In this document: positions 50,350 to 59,399 of the stretch, piece by piece
Layout of the letters: every line of letters starts with the position of its first letter
How positions within the stretch are numbered: the stretch's first letter is position 1
Assembly: GCA_003170275.1 (NCBI GenBank)
Contig: PNAM01000106.1
Span: 160,052 to 224,051, forward strand
Reading direction: 5' to 3'
DNA length: 64,000 bases
Source: Myxococcales bacterium
GTDB taxonomy: Bacteria; Myxococcota_A; Polyangia; Palsa-1104
Translations under genes and position numbers: made by a program
Notes under the pieces: generated by a model
Told to the model about the DNA's origin: nothing
Database searches by the model: none
Seen by the model: only the letters and a program-made list of their open reading frames with translations

Positions 50350-53030
50350 CGGCGCGCCCTGAGCACATTTGAGATTTCGGCGAGTAGATCGTCTGCACGC
50401 AGGGAACCCTTTGCGATCACTGCGACCACATCGCCGTTCAGTCGGGCCCGGTCGGCCGGACTCAGCTCATGCGCCGTGACGAGGAGAATCGGGAGGGCGC
50501 GCGTGCGCTCGTCACTGCGAAGCGCAGCAACAACTTCGACCCCAGAGATGTCCGGCAGCACGAGATCAAGTAGCAACAGATCCACGGGACCGGCGAGCGC
50601 CGCCGCAACGCCCGCGCGCCCGGTTGATTCGGTGCGCACCCGGAAACCATGTGGCTCGATGGTCGCACGGATCAGATCGAGCTGCTGCGGATCATCGTCG
50701 ACGACGAGAACATGAACGGGCCGCTCCTTTACCTTGCTGGTGTAGCCTCGCCGCGCGAGGGTATCGAGGAGTACCTGCCGCTCAATCGGCTTCACGAGGT
50801 GTTCGATCGCACCGAGACTGAAGGCCATCCGACGGTCACTAGAGATGGTGACCATGACGACTGGAATGCGCGCCGTCTCCGGGTCGCACTGCAAGATCCG
50901 CAACACGTCCCAGCCGTCAATCGTGGGCAAGAACACATCGAGGGTGATGACCTCAGGACGATAGCGACGCGCGGCCGCGACGGTGTCCTCTCCGTTTGCG
51001 ACTACGAGCGTGCGGTAGCCGCCAGTCTGGAGCATGAGCGTCAGCAATTCCTGGGCGGCGGGGTCGTCATCGACAATCAGGGCCAAAGGCGCCTCAGAAT
51101 GTGCCTCCTGTACCTGGCTTTGAAGCGGCGCGGTTCCGGCGTGGATCGGCAGATCAACGAAGAAGCTCGATCCCGATCCCGGCGTGCTCGTCACACCAAT
51201 GTGACCGGCCATCAGTTCGACCAACTGCTTCGTCAGCGCCAGGCCGAGCCCGGTCCCACCGTGCTCCTTGGCGTTTGCGAGCTGAGTAAAGGGGGTGAAC
51301 AAACGCTTTAGGTCGTCCTCGGCGATACCTGCCCCAGTATCGCTGACGGTAGTGCGGACATGCCTTCCATCGGAAGAAGTGCAGCAACTCACCGTCACCA
51401 CGCCTCCAACCGGAGAGAACTTGATTGCGTTCGAAAGCAGGTTGTACAGGACCTGCTTGAAACGCGCGGCGTCCGCGCTGACGGCGGGGACTGGCGCAGT
51501 TCCCGCCGGATCGAGTGTCATGCGGATCTGACGCGTCTCTGCAATTGGCTGCAGCGTAGCAGCCGCCTCCGCGACCATCGATCTCGGCGGGCAAGCCTGG
51601 CTGACGATCTCCAGACGTCCGGCTTCGATCTTCGACAGGTCGAGAAGATCGTTGATCAACCCGAGCAGGTGTCGTCCGCTCTGATGGACGTTCTTCAAAT
51701 ACCGAGCCTGCTTCTCGGTGAGGGCGCCGATCTTGCCGTCGATGAGCACTTCGGAGAAGCCGATGATCGAATTGAGCGGCGTTCGCAGCTCGTGAGACAT
51801 CATGGCGAGGAAGTCGGACTTCGCCCGACCGGCGCGCGTCAGTTCCTCGTTCCGCTGCGCCAACAGGGCATTGAGCTCGACGCGTTCCTCCTCCACTCGT
51901 TTGCGGTCGGTGATGTCATGCGCCGCCGCGTAGATCATGCCGGATGGGTCCGGTGCGGCGGTCCAAAGCAGGCATCGATACGAACCGTCCTTGCATAGGT
52001 ACCGATTCTCGAAATGGAGGGTGAGCTCTCCGCGTGCGAGCTTGTCCAGCTCTGCGAGTGTAGCCGGCCGATCCTCGGGGTGGACGAGTTCGAGAAACGG
52101 CCGGGAGAGGAACTCCTCTTCGGAGTAGCCGAGAACGCTGAATGCCGGATTGACGCGTTTGAAATAGCCGTCATTGCCGGCGATGCCGAGCATGTCGAGC
52201 GTGAGCGTAAAGAAGCGCCCCGTCTGCTCCGAAAGCTTCCGTTCGGTGATGTCCCGGGTGATGGAGAGTACGCCGCGCTTCACGGCATAGATCTGGACCT
52301 CGTACCAGCGATTCCACGAGGGGTAATGCATCTCGAATTGCTCGTGTCCCCCGCGCTCGGCCACACGCTGGAATGCCTGATGGAAGGGATTGCCGGCGGT
52401 GTCGGGAAACAGCTCCCAGACCACCTTCCCTAGCAAGTCGGTCTGCTTCCTTCGGTTGATTCGTTCCGCAGCCGGATTCACCGAGAGATAGCGTCCCTGA
52501 CGATCGTAGAGGGCCACACCATCGACGAGATGATCCAGGACCTGCTCGCGCTCGCTCACGATCTCACGCTGTTCGGCGACCATCGCCTCCTTGGTCCGCA
52601 GGTATTCCTGACCGATGATCACCATTGCGCGATCGACGAATGCCTGCATGCTCGTGAGGGCCGCGATCAACCGATCCGGAAGGTGGCCATACTCTTTGAA
52701 GAGCAGCGGGACGATGTGCCGCTGAAACTCCCGTACGAGATCGTACCAGCCGGCGAAGCTGACCCCCATCGTCGCGTACGCCACGCCCTGTGCGCGAAGA
52801 TTTTCTTCGTACGGTCCCCAATCGCCGGCAACGGCACCCTTCAGAAGCTCGCGCGACCTACGGTTCTGCACCGCCATTTGATCGAGCGGAATCGCGCGCA
52901 TGACCGGCCCGAACTCGCTGTGGTCATGGACCGCGCGCAGCGATTCGGCGATGATCTCGTCATAGTGCGCGTCGTAGGTGTTCCAGAAGTCCTGCAGACC
53001 CGCCTGCGTACCGACCTCTTGACCGCTCAT
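50346..53030 (-). CDS. Large hybrid sensor kinase with two PAS and two receiver domains
   Basis: An 894-residue cytoplasmic kinase. Residues ~1-150 are an unassigned all-helical sensor (YDAHYDEIIAESLRAVHDHS). PAS1 is ~165-265, PAS2 ~270-385 and HisKA ~400-465 (MMSHELRTPLNSIIGFSEVL). The ATPase is ~510-625 (NLLSNAIKFS, DTGAGI, GGTGLGLALTK). Receiver 1 is ~640-755 (Asp in VITLDVFLPTIDGWD) and receiver 2 ~770-890 (Asp in LLLLDLVLPDISG). There are no membrane segments. It is first in a three-gene phosphorelay operon; no output gene is adjacent. Confidence 0.92.
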   Translation of the reverse strand: MSGQEVGTQAGLQDFWNTYDAHYDEIIAESLRAVHDHSEFGPVMRAIPLDQMAVQNRRSRELLKGAVAGDWGPYEENLRAQGVAYATMGVSFAGWYDLVREFQRHIVPLLFKEYGHLPDRLIAALTSMQAFVDRAMVIIGQEYLRTKEAMVAEQREIVSEREQVLDHLVDGVALYDRQGRYLSVNPAAERINRRKQTDLLGKVVWELFPDTAGNPFHQAFQRVAERGGHEQFEMHYPSWNRWYEVQIYAVKRGVLSITRDITERKLSEQTGRFFTLTLDMLGIAGNDGYFKRVNPAFSVLGYSEEEFLSRPFLELVHPEDRPATLAELDKLARGELTLHFENRYLCKDGSYRCLLWTAAPDPSGMIYAAAHDITDRKRVEEERVELNALLAQRNEELTRAGRAKSDFLAMMSHELRTPLNSIIGFSEVLIDGKIGALTEKQARYLKNVHQSGRHLLGLINDLLDLSKIEAGRLEIVSQACPPRSMVAEAAATLQPIAETRQIRMTLDPAGTAPVPAVSADAARFKQVLYNLLSNAIKFSPVGGVVTVSCCTSSDGRHVRTTVSDTGAGIAEDDLKRLFTPFTQLANAKEHGGTGLGLALTKQLVELMAGHIGVTSTPGSGSSFFVDLPIHAGTAPLQSQVQEAHSEAPLALIVDDDPAAQELLTLMLQTGGYRTLVVANGEDTVAAARRYRPEVITLDVFLPTIDGWDVLRILQCDPETARIPVVMVTISSDRRMAFSLGAIEHLVKPIERQVLLDTLARRGYTSKVKERPVHVLVVDDDPQQLDLIRATIEPHGFRVRTESTGRAGVAAALAGPVDLLLLDLVLPDISGVEVVAALRSDERTRALPILLVTAHELSPADRARLNGDVVAVIAKGSLRADDLLAEISNVLRARR

Positions 53031-53108
53031 TCAAGATTCTTCTCCGGAGATCCGATCCAATCTCGGCTGCGCGCGGCATTGTCGTCCGGGTGGCCGACCC
53101 CTTGCGAG

Positions 53109-53126
53109 ACGGAACATCCGTTCCGT
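53109..53126. promoter_or_regulatory. Inverted repeat in the gap upstream of the phosphorelay operon
   Basis: ACGGAAC-ATCC-GTTCCGT is a perfect 7-bp inverted repeat about 80 bp upstream of the hybrid kinase start, so a candidate operator for that operon. The rest of the 53031-53367 gap has a weak CCGAC/GTCGG hairpin (53207-53224 region) and no convincing gene. Confidence 0.4.
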
Positions 53127-53367
53127 GACAAATTGACGCACAGCGCTCCGACCGCGCGACATCATGTTGGCGCGCCGCCCAGGAGTGCGTGCCCAACCGC
53201 CCCCGACGTAGGAGTCGGTGCCTCCCGCCAAGAAGTACGGTCCTATCCTCCAGGTTAGGTAAGCGAAGTGGCGCAGCGGTTGGCGGTGCGGCGGTGCCGG
53301 AGGCGGAGGCGAACCTTCCGGACCTCCCCAATGACCCGGTGCTGTCCCTGACTTGAGTCGGGCGACG

Positions 53368-54372
53368 CTACTGGCGGTCTTGATGCTGACCGCCATGAAG
53401 GGTGGCGTGATGGAGGTCCGCCTTTACCATCATCTGAACCAGTTCCCTGAACTTGACCTTCGGCTCCCAGTTCAAGAGCCGCTTCGCCTTGGTCATGTCG
53501 CCGCGCAACTCGTCCACCTCCGAAGGGCGGAAGTAGCGCGGATCGATCTCCACGTGCTTGTGCCAGTCGACGTCAAGGCAGCCGAACGCTTCGTCGAGGA
53601 AGTCGCGCACCGTGTTGCATTGGCCGGTGGCGATCACGAAGTCGTCGGCGTCTTGTTGCTGCAGCATCAGCCACATCGCCTCCACGTAGTCGCCGGCGAA
53701 GCCCCAGTCGCGCTTGGCGTCGAGGTTGCCGAGGAACAGTTTGTCCTGCAGGCCGAGCTTGATGCGCGCGGCCGCGCGGGTGATCTTGCGCGACACGAAC
53801 GTCTCGCCGCGCCGGGGACTCTCGTGGTTGAAGAGGATCCCGTTGCACGCGTACATGCCGTACGCCTCGCGATAGTTCACGGTGATCCAGTACGAATAGA
53901 GCTTGGCGACCGCGTACGGCGAGCGCGGGTGGAACCGGGTGGTCTCCGACTGCGGCGCGGGGGAGCTGCCGAAGAGCTCCGACGACGACGCCTGATAGAA
54001 GCGCGGCTGGATGCCGCTCTCGCGGATCGCTTCGAGCAGGCGCACCGTGCCCACGCCGGTGACCTCGGCGGTGTACTCGGGCACGTCGAAGGAGACGCGC
54101 ACGTGCGACTGGGCCCCGAGGTTATAGATCTCATCGGGCTTGACGGTGCGGAGCAGCCGGTTGAGCGAGGAGGCGTCGTTGAGATCTCCATAGAGCAGGC
54201 GCAGGCGCACCGACGGCTCGTGCGGGTCCTGATAGATGTCGTCGATCCGGGCGGTGTTGAACGACGAGGAGCGGCGGATGATGCCGTAGACCTCGTAGCC
54301 CTTGGCCAGGAGGAGCTCCGCGAGATAGGAGCCATCCTGCCCGGTGATGCCGGTGAGTAGCGCGCGTTTCAT
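53368..54372 (-). CDS. gmd: GDP-mannose 4,6-dehydratase
   Basis: A 334-residue short-chain dehydrogenase converting GDP-D-mannose to GDP-4-keto-6-deoxy-D-mannose. It has the NAD(P) motif TGITGQDGSYLAELLL near the N-terminus, YNLGAQSHVRVSFD, catalytic Ser/Thr-Glu region ASSSELFG, and YxxxK in SPYAVAKLYSYWI. NHESPRRGETFVSRKI and the C-terminal FRPSEVDELRGD are signatures of GMD. ATG 54372 overlaps the preceding stop (ATGA). With the fucose-synthase-like gene it makes GDP-L-fucose or a related deoxysugar donor. Confidence 0.96.
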   Translation of the reverse strand: MKRALLTGITGQDGSYLAELLLAKGYEVYGIIRRSSSFNTARIDDIYQDPHEPSVRLRLLYGDLNDASSLNRLLRTVKPDEIYNLGAQSHVRVSFDVPEYTAEVTGVGTVRLLEAIRESGIQPRFYQASSSELFGSSPAPQSETTRFHPRSPYAVAKLYSYWITVNYREAYGMYACNGILFNHESPRRGETFVSRKITRAAARIKLGLQDKLFLGNLDAKRDWGFAGDYVEAMWLMLQQQDADDFVIATGQCNTVRDFLDEAFGCLDVDWHKHVEIDPRYFRPSEVDELRGDMTKAKRLLNWEPKVKFRELVQMMVKADLHHATLHGGQHQDRQ

Positions 54373-55310
54373 GAGGTGCGGTTCTCCTTCCACCAATGGA
54401 TGGTCTTCTTCAGCCCGTCCTCGAACGAGGTCCGCGCTGTCCAGCCGAGCAGCTCCCGGGCGCGGGTCACGTCGAGCGCACGCCGCGGTTGCCCGTTCGG
54501 CTTGGAGGTGTCGTAGACGAAGCGGCCCCGCCAGCCAATCACCTTGGCAATGGTCTCGGCCAGGTCGCGGATGTGCAACTCCACGCCGTTGCCCAGGTTG
54601 ATCGGCAGGGAGCCGTCGTAGCGCTCGCAGGCGGCGAGAATTCCCTCGGCGGCGTCCTCGACATAGAGAAACTCGCGCGTGGGCGAGCCGTCGCCCCACA
54701 ATGTCACCTCCTCGAGGCCACGTCGCTGGGCCGCGTCGATCTTGTGGATCATCGCCGGGATCACGTGCGAGGTCTGGAGGTCGAAGTTGTCCCGCGGCCC
54801 GTACAGGTTCACCGGGAAGACCACCACCGAGTTAAAGCCGTACTGCTGGCGGTACGCCTCCGACTGCACGAGCAGCATCTTCTTGGCCAGCCCGTACGGC
54901 GCGTTGGTCTCTTCCGGATAGCCGTTCCATAGATCGTCTTCACGGAACGGCACCGAGGCGAACTTCGGATAGGCGCAGATGGTGCCGGCCGCGACGAGCT
55001 TGGGCAGGCCGACCTTGCGTCCCTCTTCAATGAGCAGTGCGCCCATCATCAGGTTGTCGTAGAAAAACTTCCCCGGGTTGGCTCGGTTGGCGCCAATCCC
55101 GCCGACCCGCGCCGCCAGGTGGATCACCAGGTCGGGATGGGCGTCACGGTACAGACGCCGCACCGCCTCGGCGTCGACGAGGTCGTACTCGCGCGAGCGC
55201 GGCACCATGATCTCGCCCGCCCCACGGGCGCGCAGCTTTTCGACGACAAACGAGCCGAGGAAGCCGGCTCCTCCGGTCACCACGATACGTTTTCCAGCGA
55301 TCTTGGTCAT
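54369..55310 (-). CDS. fcl: GDP-L-fucose synthase (epimerase/reductase)
   Basis: A 313-residue enzyme that epimerises and reduces GDP-4-keto-6-deoxymannose to GDP-L-fucose. It has VTGGAGFLGSFVVEKL (NADP fold), HLAARVGGIGANRANPGKFFYDN, GTICAYPKFASVPFREDDLW, catalytic YGLAKK, and NLYGPRDNFDLQTSHVIPAMIHK. ATG 55310 was chosen over the longer frame because it directly precedes the fold. It is upstream of and overlapping gmd. Confidence 0.94.
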   Translation of the reverse strand: MTKIAGKRIVVTGGAGFLGSFVVEKLRARGAGEIMVPRSREYDLVDAEAVRRLYRDAHPDLVIHLAARVGGIGANRANPGKFFYDNLMMGALLIEEGRKVGLPKLVAAGTICAYPKFASVPFREDDLWNGYPEETNAPYGLAKKMLLVQSEAYRQQYGFNSVVVFPVNLYGPRDNFDLQTSHVIPAMIHKIDAAQRRGLEEVTLWGDGSPTREFLYVEDAAEGILAACERYDGSLPINLGNGVELHIRDLAETIAKVIGWRGRFVYDTSKPNGQPRRALDVTRARELLGWTARTSFEDGLKKTIHWWKENRTS

Positions 55311-55473
55311 CGGGCGGGGGCTGCGATCAAGATTCGTCCACTGGTGGTTCGACATGGCGGGGAGTCATGCACACAATGAGCCGGCCCTGGCTCAGAGCCA
55401 AACACGCGCGGTTGAAGAGAAGCAAGACAGCGATCGCCAGCGCATTGACGCTCAACGACAGTTCCTTGACTTC

Positions 55474-57681
55474 TCACTGCGCTGCCCGCCGTCCCTTCCA
55501 CTCCCGCTCGCGCTCGCCCTCGTTGTCCGGCCGATACCTGTAGCCGTACGCCTGGTCGCTCAGTTCGACGTCGTTCAGGATCACGCCCACAATCGGCGCA
55601 CTGCACTCCCCCAGGTTGTGCTCGGCACGACGCAGCTGGTCCAGGGTCGTGCGACCCGCGCGCGTCACCAAGATGATCCCGTCGCACGCGTCCGCCAGCA
55701 GCGCCGGATCGGTCACCGGCCCTGCCGGCGGTGAATCGATGAACACCTGGTCGAACCGCTGACCGCACTGGTCGAGCACCTCGAGAAACCTCGGCCGCGC
55801 GATCAGCTCTGCCGGGTCTGGCGGCAGCGGTCCACACGGCAGCACGAATAAATTCGGAACGCTGGTCGGCCGAATCGCTTCCTCCAGCGTCGCCGTTCCC
55901 AACACCACGCTCATCAGCCCAACGTCGCCGTTCAGACCGAACGCCGCCTTGAGCGTCGGCCGCCGCAAGTCACAATCAACCAACAACACGCGCCCGCCCG
56001 CCTGCGCCACTACAGCCGCTAGATTGATCGCCGTCAGCGTCTTGCCTTCCGCCGCCGCCGAGCTGGTGATGAGCACGCGATGCATCTTCTTCGATACGCC
56101 TGCGAACAACAGACTCGTCCGAATCATGCGGAGATATTCCGCGGCGATTGACACCCGACCCTCGATCACCGTCAACTCGGCCCCCTTGGCGATTCGCGGC
56201 ACGATGCCGAGCAACGGCAGCCCCAACTTGTTCTCCACGTCGCTCTGAGTCTTGAGCGTGCGGTCGAGTCCGTCGAGAAGCAGGGCCAATCCAAGCCCGA
56301 TCAGCAGCGCCAGTGCCAACGCCACACCCGCGCCCATCGTCAGGCGCGGGCTACGCGGCCGATCCGGCAGCGCAGCGTAGTCGAGCACGTGCAGGTTGTT
56401 CTCGCGAATCTTCGACGACAGCTCGGTCTCCTTGGTGCGATTGGCGACGATGCCGTATTGCCGCGCCAGCCCGTCCGTCTCGCGCTTGAGCTTCTTGTAG
56501 TCAAGCTCCAGCCGCGCAACGCGCAGCCCCTCGCGGTTGGCCTGGTCGAGTTGCTGCGCGATCTGCCGCTCCTCGGTGCTCGCCTCATCCGTGCGCGACC
56601 GCGCCGCGCGGAGTTGCACCGCGATCTCCCGCGCGATCGCAGCGCGCACCGTCTGCAGCTTTGCCGCCTGGTGCCGCACGAACGGATGCGGGTCCTCATA
56701 TCGCGACTGCAGCTCGTTGAGCTTGCGCTCCTCGTCGAGCAGATCCTTCTTGAGCGCCTCCAGCGTGCCCGCGCCCGGCGCATCGGCCGGCAGCGGCAGC
56801 GAGCTCGCGTCGGCCGTCACCATCTTGAGGAGCTGCTCCGCCTCCGCTGCGCGCGCCACGCGGCGCAGTCGCACGTCAGTTAGTGCCGAGCCCAACTTGT
56901 CGATCCGCTGCGTTTGGTTGTTGATGCGATCCTCGACCGACAGCGACAGCAGATCGTTCTTGCTGCGAAACTCGTACAGCGCGAGCTCACTCGCCGCCAG
57001 CCCCTTGCGGAGCACGTCAGCTTCGTCAGTGAGCCAGCGTGACGCGCTGTGCGTCGTCGTGTCGTGCTGCTCGAGGTTGTGGTCGAGGAAGCAGTCGACC
57101 AGCGCGTCGACCGCGCGCTTGGCTACCTCCGGCCGGCGGTGGCGGAACGTGACATTGATGATCTGCGTGCGCGGCAGGGCCTCGACGGTGATCGCGCGAA
57201 CGAACGCGCGCACTTCCTCCTCCTCGGTCGGCGGGCGCCGCCTGCTCACCGGCTGCTCCAGTTCCTGCCAAAACCCCAGATCGTTCTCGACCTTCAGCGC
57301 GTGGATCGCGCGCCGCGCGAGCGTCCCGCTCGTCAGCACCCGCCGCTGCGTCTGGATGTAGTCCTGCATCAATAGGTATTGGCCGGGGCCGACGTCGATC
57401 ACGTCGCGCACTTCCTGCCCGAGGACGCGCGGCGGCGACGCATCGGCGACAACCGTTGCAGTGGCCTCGTATACCCGCGGCGACATCGCGGCCCAACAGG
57501 CGAACATCGCGCCGCCCGCCACCAGCGCCGCCAGGACCACCCGCTTTCGCTCACCCACGATGCGCAGGATCCGCCGCAGCTCGGGTTCCGGCTCGTCTGC
57601 TCGACCAGCCGAGCGATTGGTCGTCAAGGTCGTCCGCTTACCGCCGATTGATTGGTCATGATGCGCAATCTTCGATTCCAT
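55474..57681 (-). CDS. Polysaccharide co-polymerase/tyrosine autokinase (Wzc-like)
   Basis: A 735-residue inner-membrane protein. It has an N-terminal membrane segment (~residues 45-65), a Wzz-type periplasmic domain with long coiled coils (~150-410), a second membrane segment (VALALALLIGLGLALLL) and a cytoplasmic bacterial-tyrosine kinase domain. Walker A is SSAAAEGKTLTAINLA, Walker A' VLLVDCDLRRP and Walker B DQVFIDSPP. The C-terminus has a small Tyr cluster (AYGYRYRPD). It controls polymer length and export with the Wza-like protein encoded divergently. Starts of the two genes overlap. Confidence 0.93.
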   Translation of the reverse strand: MESKIAHHDQSIGGKRTTLTTNRSAGRADEPEPELRRILRIVGERKRVVLAALVAGGAMFACWAAMSPRVYEATATVVADASPPRVLGQEVRDVIDVGPGQYLLMQDYIQTQRRVLTSGTLARRAIHALKVENDLGFWQELEQPVSRRRPPTEEEEVRAFVRAITVEALPRTQIINVTFRHRRPEVAKRAVDALVDCFLDHNLEQHDTTTHSASRWLTDEADVLRKGLAASELALYEFRSKNDLLSLSVEDRINNQTQRIDKLGSALTDVRLRRVARAAEAEQLLKMVTADASSLPLPADAPGAGTLEALKKDLLDEERKLNELQSRYEDPHPFVRHQAAKLQTVRAAIAREIAVQLRAARSRTDEASTEERQIAQQLDQANREGLRVARLELDYKKLKRETDGLARQYGIVANRTKETELSSKIRENNLHVLDYAALPDRPRSPRLTMGAGVALALALLIGLGLALLLDGLDRTLKTQSDVENKLGLPLLGIVPRIAKGAELTVIEGRVSIAAEYLRMIRTSLLFAGVSKKMHRVLITSSAAAEGKTLTAINLAAVVAQAGGRVLLVDCDLRRPTLKAAFGLNGDVGLMSVVLGTATLEEAIRPTSVPNLFVLPCGPLPPDPAELIARPRFLEVLDQCGQRFDQVFIDSPPAGPVTDPALLADACDGIILVTRAGRTTLDQLRRAEHNLGECSAPIVGVILNDVELSDQAYGYRYRPDNEGEREREWKGRRAAQ

Positions 57682-58281
57682 GACCACATATCGGCAGGAG
57701 CCGCCCGCACCTTAATACTGGCCGCGCTCTTTTTTGCTGGTGGGTGCGTGCACACATCCGCTTCGTCGGACCTGGTGTCCACCCGACCCAAGGTAGATGC
57801 CACCCTCGGCGCCGGCGACATCTTCGACGTGCGTGTCTTCGAGGAGCCGGAGCTGAGCGGCAGCTACCGCATCGACTCCGAGGGCGTGATCGACTATCCG
57901 ATGATCGGACGCCTCACCGTGGCAGGCAAGCTGCCAGGGCAGATCGTCGCACTGCTCGTCGAGCGGCTGTCGGTCTATGTGCGCGAGCCGGCCGTCTCGG
58001 TGTTCGTGCGCGAGATGAACAGCAAGCGCGTCACCGTATCAGGCCAGGTCAGCAAGCCGGGCGCGTTCCAGTACGCCGACCCGATGACGCTGTCGCAGGC
58101 CATCAGCCTGGCGGGCGGCTTCAGTTCGATGGCCGCGCGCGACCACGTGCTCGTATCGCGCTTCGATCGCGACAAGCAGCGAATCATCAAGATCGACTTT
58201 CGCGCCATCGCCGCAGGCCGTAGCCCCAACCAGTTCATCCTGCCCGGCGACGAGGTCTATGTGCCCGAGCGGCTGTTTTGA
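57658..58281 (+). CDS. Polysaccharide export lipoprotein (Wza-like)
   Basis: A ~207-residue outer-membrane export protein (ATG 57658 or 57661) with lipobox ALFFAGGC. The Poly_export domain (LGAGDIFDVRVFEEPELSGSYRID, then DYPMIGRLTVAGKLPGQI) is followed by a SLBB domain (VTVSGQVSKPGAFQYADPMTLSQAI) and a closing FILPGDEVYVPE. It is shorter than E. coli Wza (one SLBB, no C-terminal barrel helix). It forms the export channel with the Wzc-like protein. Confidence 0.94.
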   Translation: MMRNLRFHDHISAGAARTLILAALFFAGGCVHTSASSDLVSTRPKVDATLGAGDIFDVRVFEEPELSGSYRIDSEGVIDYPMIGRLTVAGKLPGQIVALLVERLSVYVREPAVSVFVREMNSKRVTVSGQVSKPGAFQYADPMTLSQAISLAGGFSSMAARDHVLVSRFDRDKQRIIKIDFRAIAAGRSPNQFILPGDEVYVPERLF

Positions 58282-59399
58282 CCGCGCTGCGGGTGTGCAT
58301 CGTGCAGGCGGTCATGAAGCAGTATCGCGTGCCGTTCTTCGACCAACTGCACGCAGAGCTTGGCGCGCGCGGCGTGCAGTTGCGCGTCGTGTACAGCGCG
58401 CCCGACGCGCGCGAGCGCGGCATCGGTGATCACGCCGAGCTCGACGTCGCGTACGGGCGGAAGGTGCCGGCGCTGCGCCTACCACGCGGCGCGGTGTGGC
58501 AGGGGGCGTGGGGCGAGCTGATGGAGGCCGATCTCGCCGTGGTCGAGCAGGCCAACAAACACGCAATCAACTATCCGCTGCTGGCGCTGGCGCGGCTGGG
58601 TTGCAAGCGGGTCGCGTTCTGGGGCCACGGGCGCAATCGGCAGGGCGACCCACGCGCGCTCGGCGAGCGCGTCAAGCGAAGCACCCTCCGCCTGGCCGAT
58701 TGGTGGTTCGCCTACACGGCAGGAACTGCGCAATACCTCATCGACCGTGGCGTCGACGGCGCGCGCATCACGACGGTGCAGAACGCGATCGATCTGACGA
58801 CCTTTCGCGCCGATTTGGCCGCCGTCGATCGGCTCGAGTCGCGGCGCGCCCTCGGCCTCGACGAGGCCGCCCCGGTCGGCCTGTTCTGCGGTGCGCTCGT
58901 TCGCCAAAAGCAGATCGAACGTTTGCTCGCGGCAGCGGATCGCCTGCGCACGCGGCTGCCGGGCTTCACGCTGCTGATCGCAGGCGCGGGGCCGGAGGAG
59001 GCGCGCGTGGCGGCGGCCGCGGCGACCAGGCCATGGTGCCGTCAACTCGGTCCACGCTTCGGCGCCGACAAGGCGCGCCTGTTTCGCATCAGCGACGTCG
59101 TGCTCAATCCGGGAGTGGTCGGTGTCGTCGCGCTCGACGCGGCGGCGGCGGCGCTGCCGCTGATCACCACCGACGTCGCCGGGCACGGACCCGAGATCGA
59201 ATATGTCGAGCCCGGCGTCACCGGGCTCATCACGCGCGCAGACGACGACGCGTATGCGAGCGCAGTGGCGGCGCTGCTAGGCGACCCCGCCGAGCGCGCC
59301 CGTATGGGCGTCCGGGCCGCGGCGGCCGCGCAGGGCTACTCAATGGCCGCGATGGTGGAGCGCTTCGCCTCCGGCGTGATGCGCTGGGTGAGCGCGTGA
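58278..59399 (+). CDS. Glycosyltransferase, GT-B fold (GT4-like)
   Basis: A 373-residue enzyme from TTG 58278, which overlaps the Wza-like stop (TTGA). It has an N-terminal Rossmann domain (LRVCIVQAVMKQYRVPFFDQL), a second with GLFCGALVRQKQIERLLAAAD, and the donor site GPRFGADKARLFRISDVVLNPGVVGVVALDAAAA, where the usual Glu-x7-Glu is replaced. Sugar and acceptor are unknown. It is part of the exopolysaccharide assembly line and translationally coupled to the next gene (GTGA). Confidence 0.88.
   Translation: MTALRVCIVQAVMKQYRVPFFDQLHAELGARGVQLRVVYSAPDARERGIGDHAELDVAYGRKVPALRLPRGAVWQGAWGELMEADLAVVEQANKHAINYPLLALARLGCKRVAFWGHGRNRQGDPRALGERVKRSTLRLADWWFAYTAGTAQYLIDRGVDGARITTVQNAIDLTTFRADLAAVDRLESRRALGLDEAAPVGLFCGALVRQKQIERLLAAADRLRTRLPGFTLLIAGAGPEEARVAAAAATRPWCRQLGPRFGADKARLFRISDVVLNPGVVGVVALDAAAAALPLITTDVAGHGPEIEYVEPGVTGLITRADDDAYASAVAALLGDPAERARMGVRAAAAAQGYSMAAMVERFASGVMRWVSA

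Noticed and set aside
53031..53367. Small minus-strand ORFs upstream of gmd
   Set aside because: They are Arg/Gly/Pro-rich, mutually overlapping, without ribosome sites, and lie in the promoter gap of the kinase operon.
55378..55395. TGAGCC/GGCTCA hairpin downstream of the Wzc-like gene as terminator
   Set aside because: The stem is only 6 bp, with no T-run on the minus strand; too weak to call.
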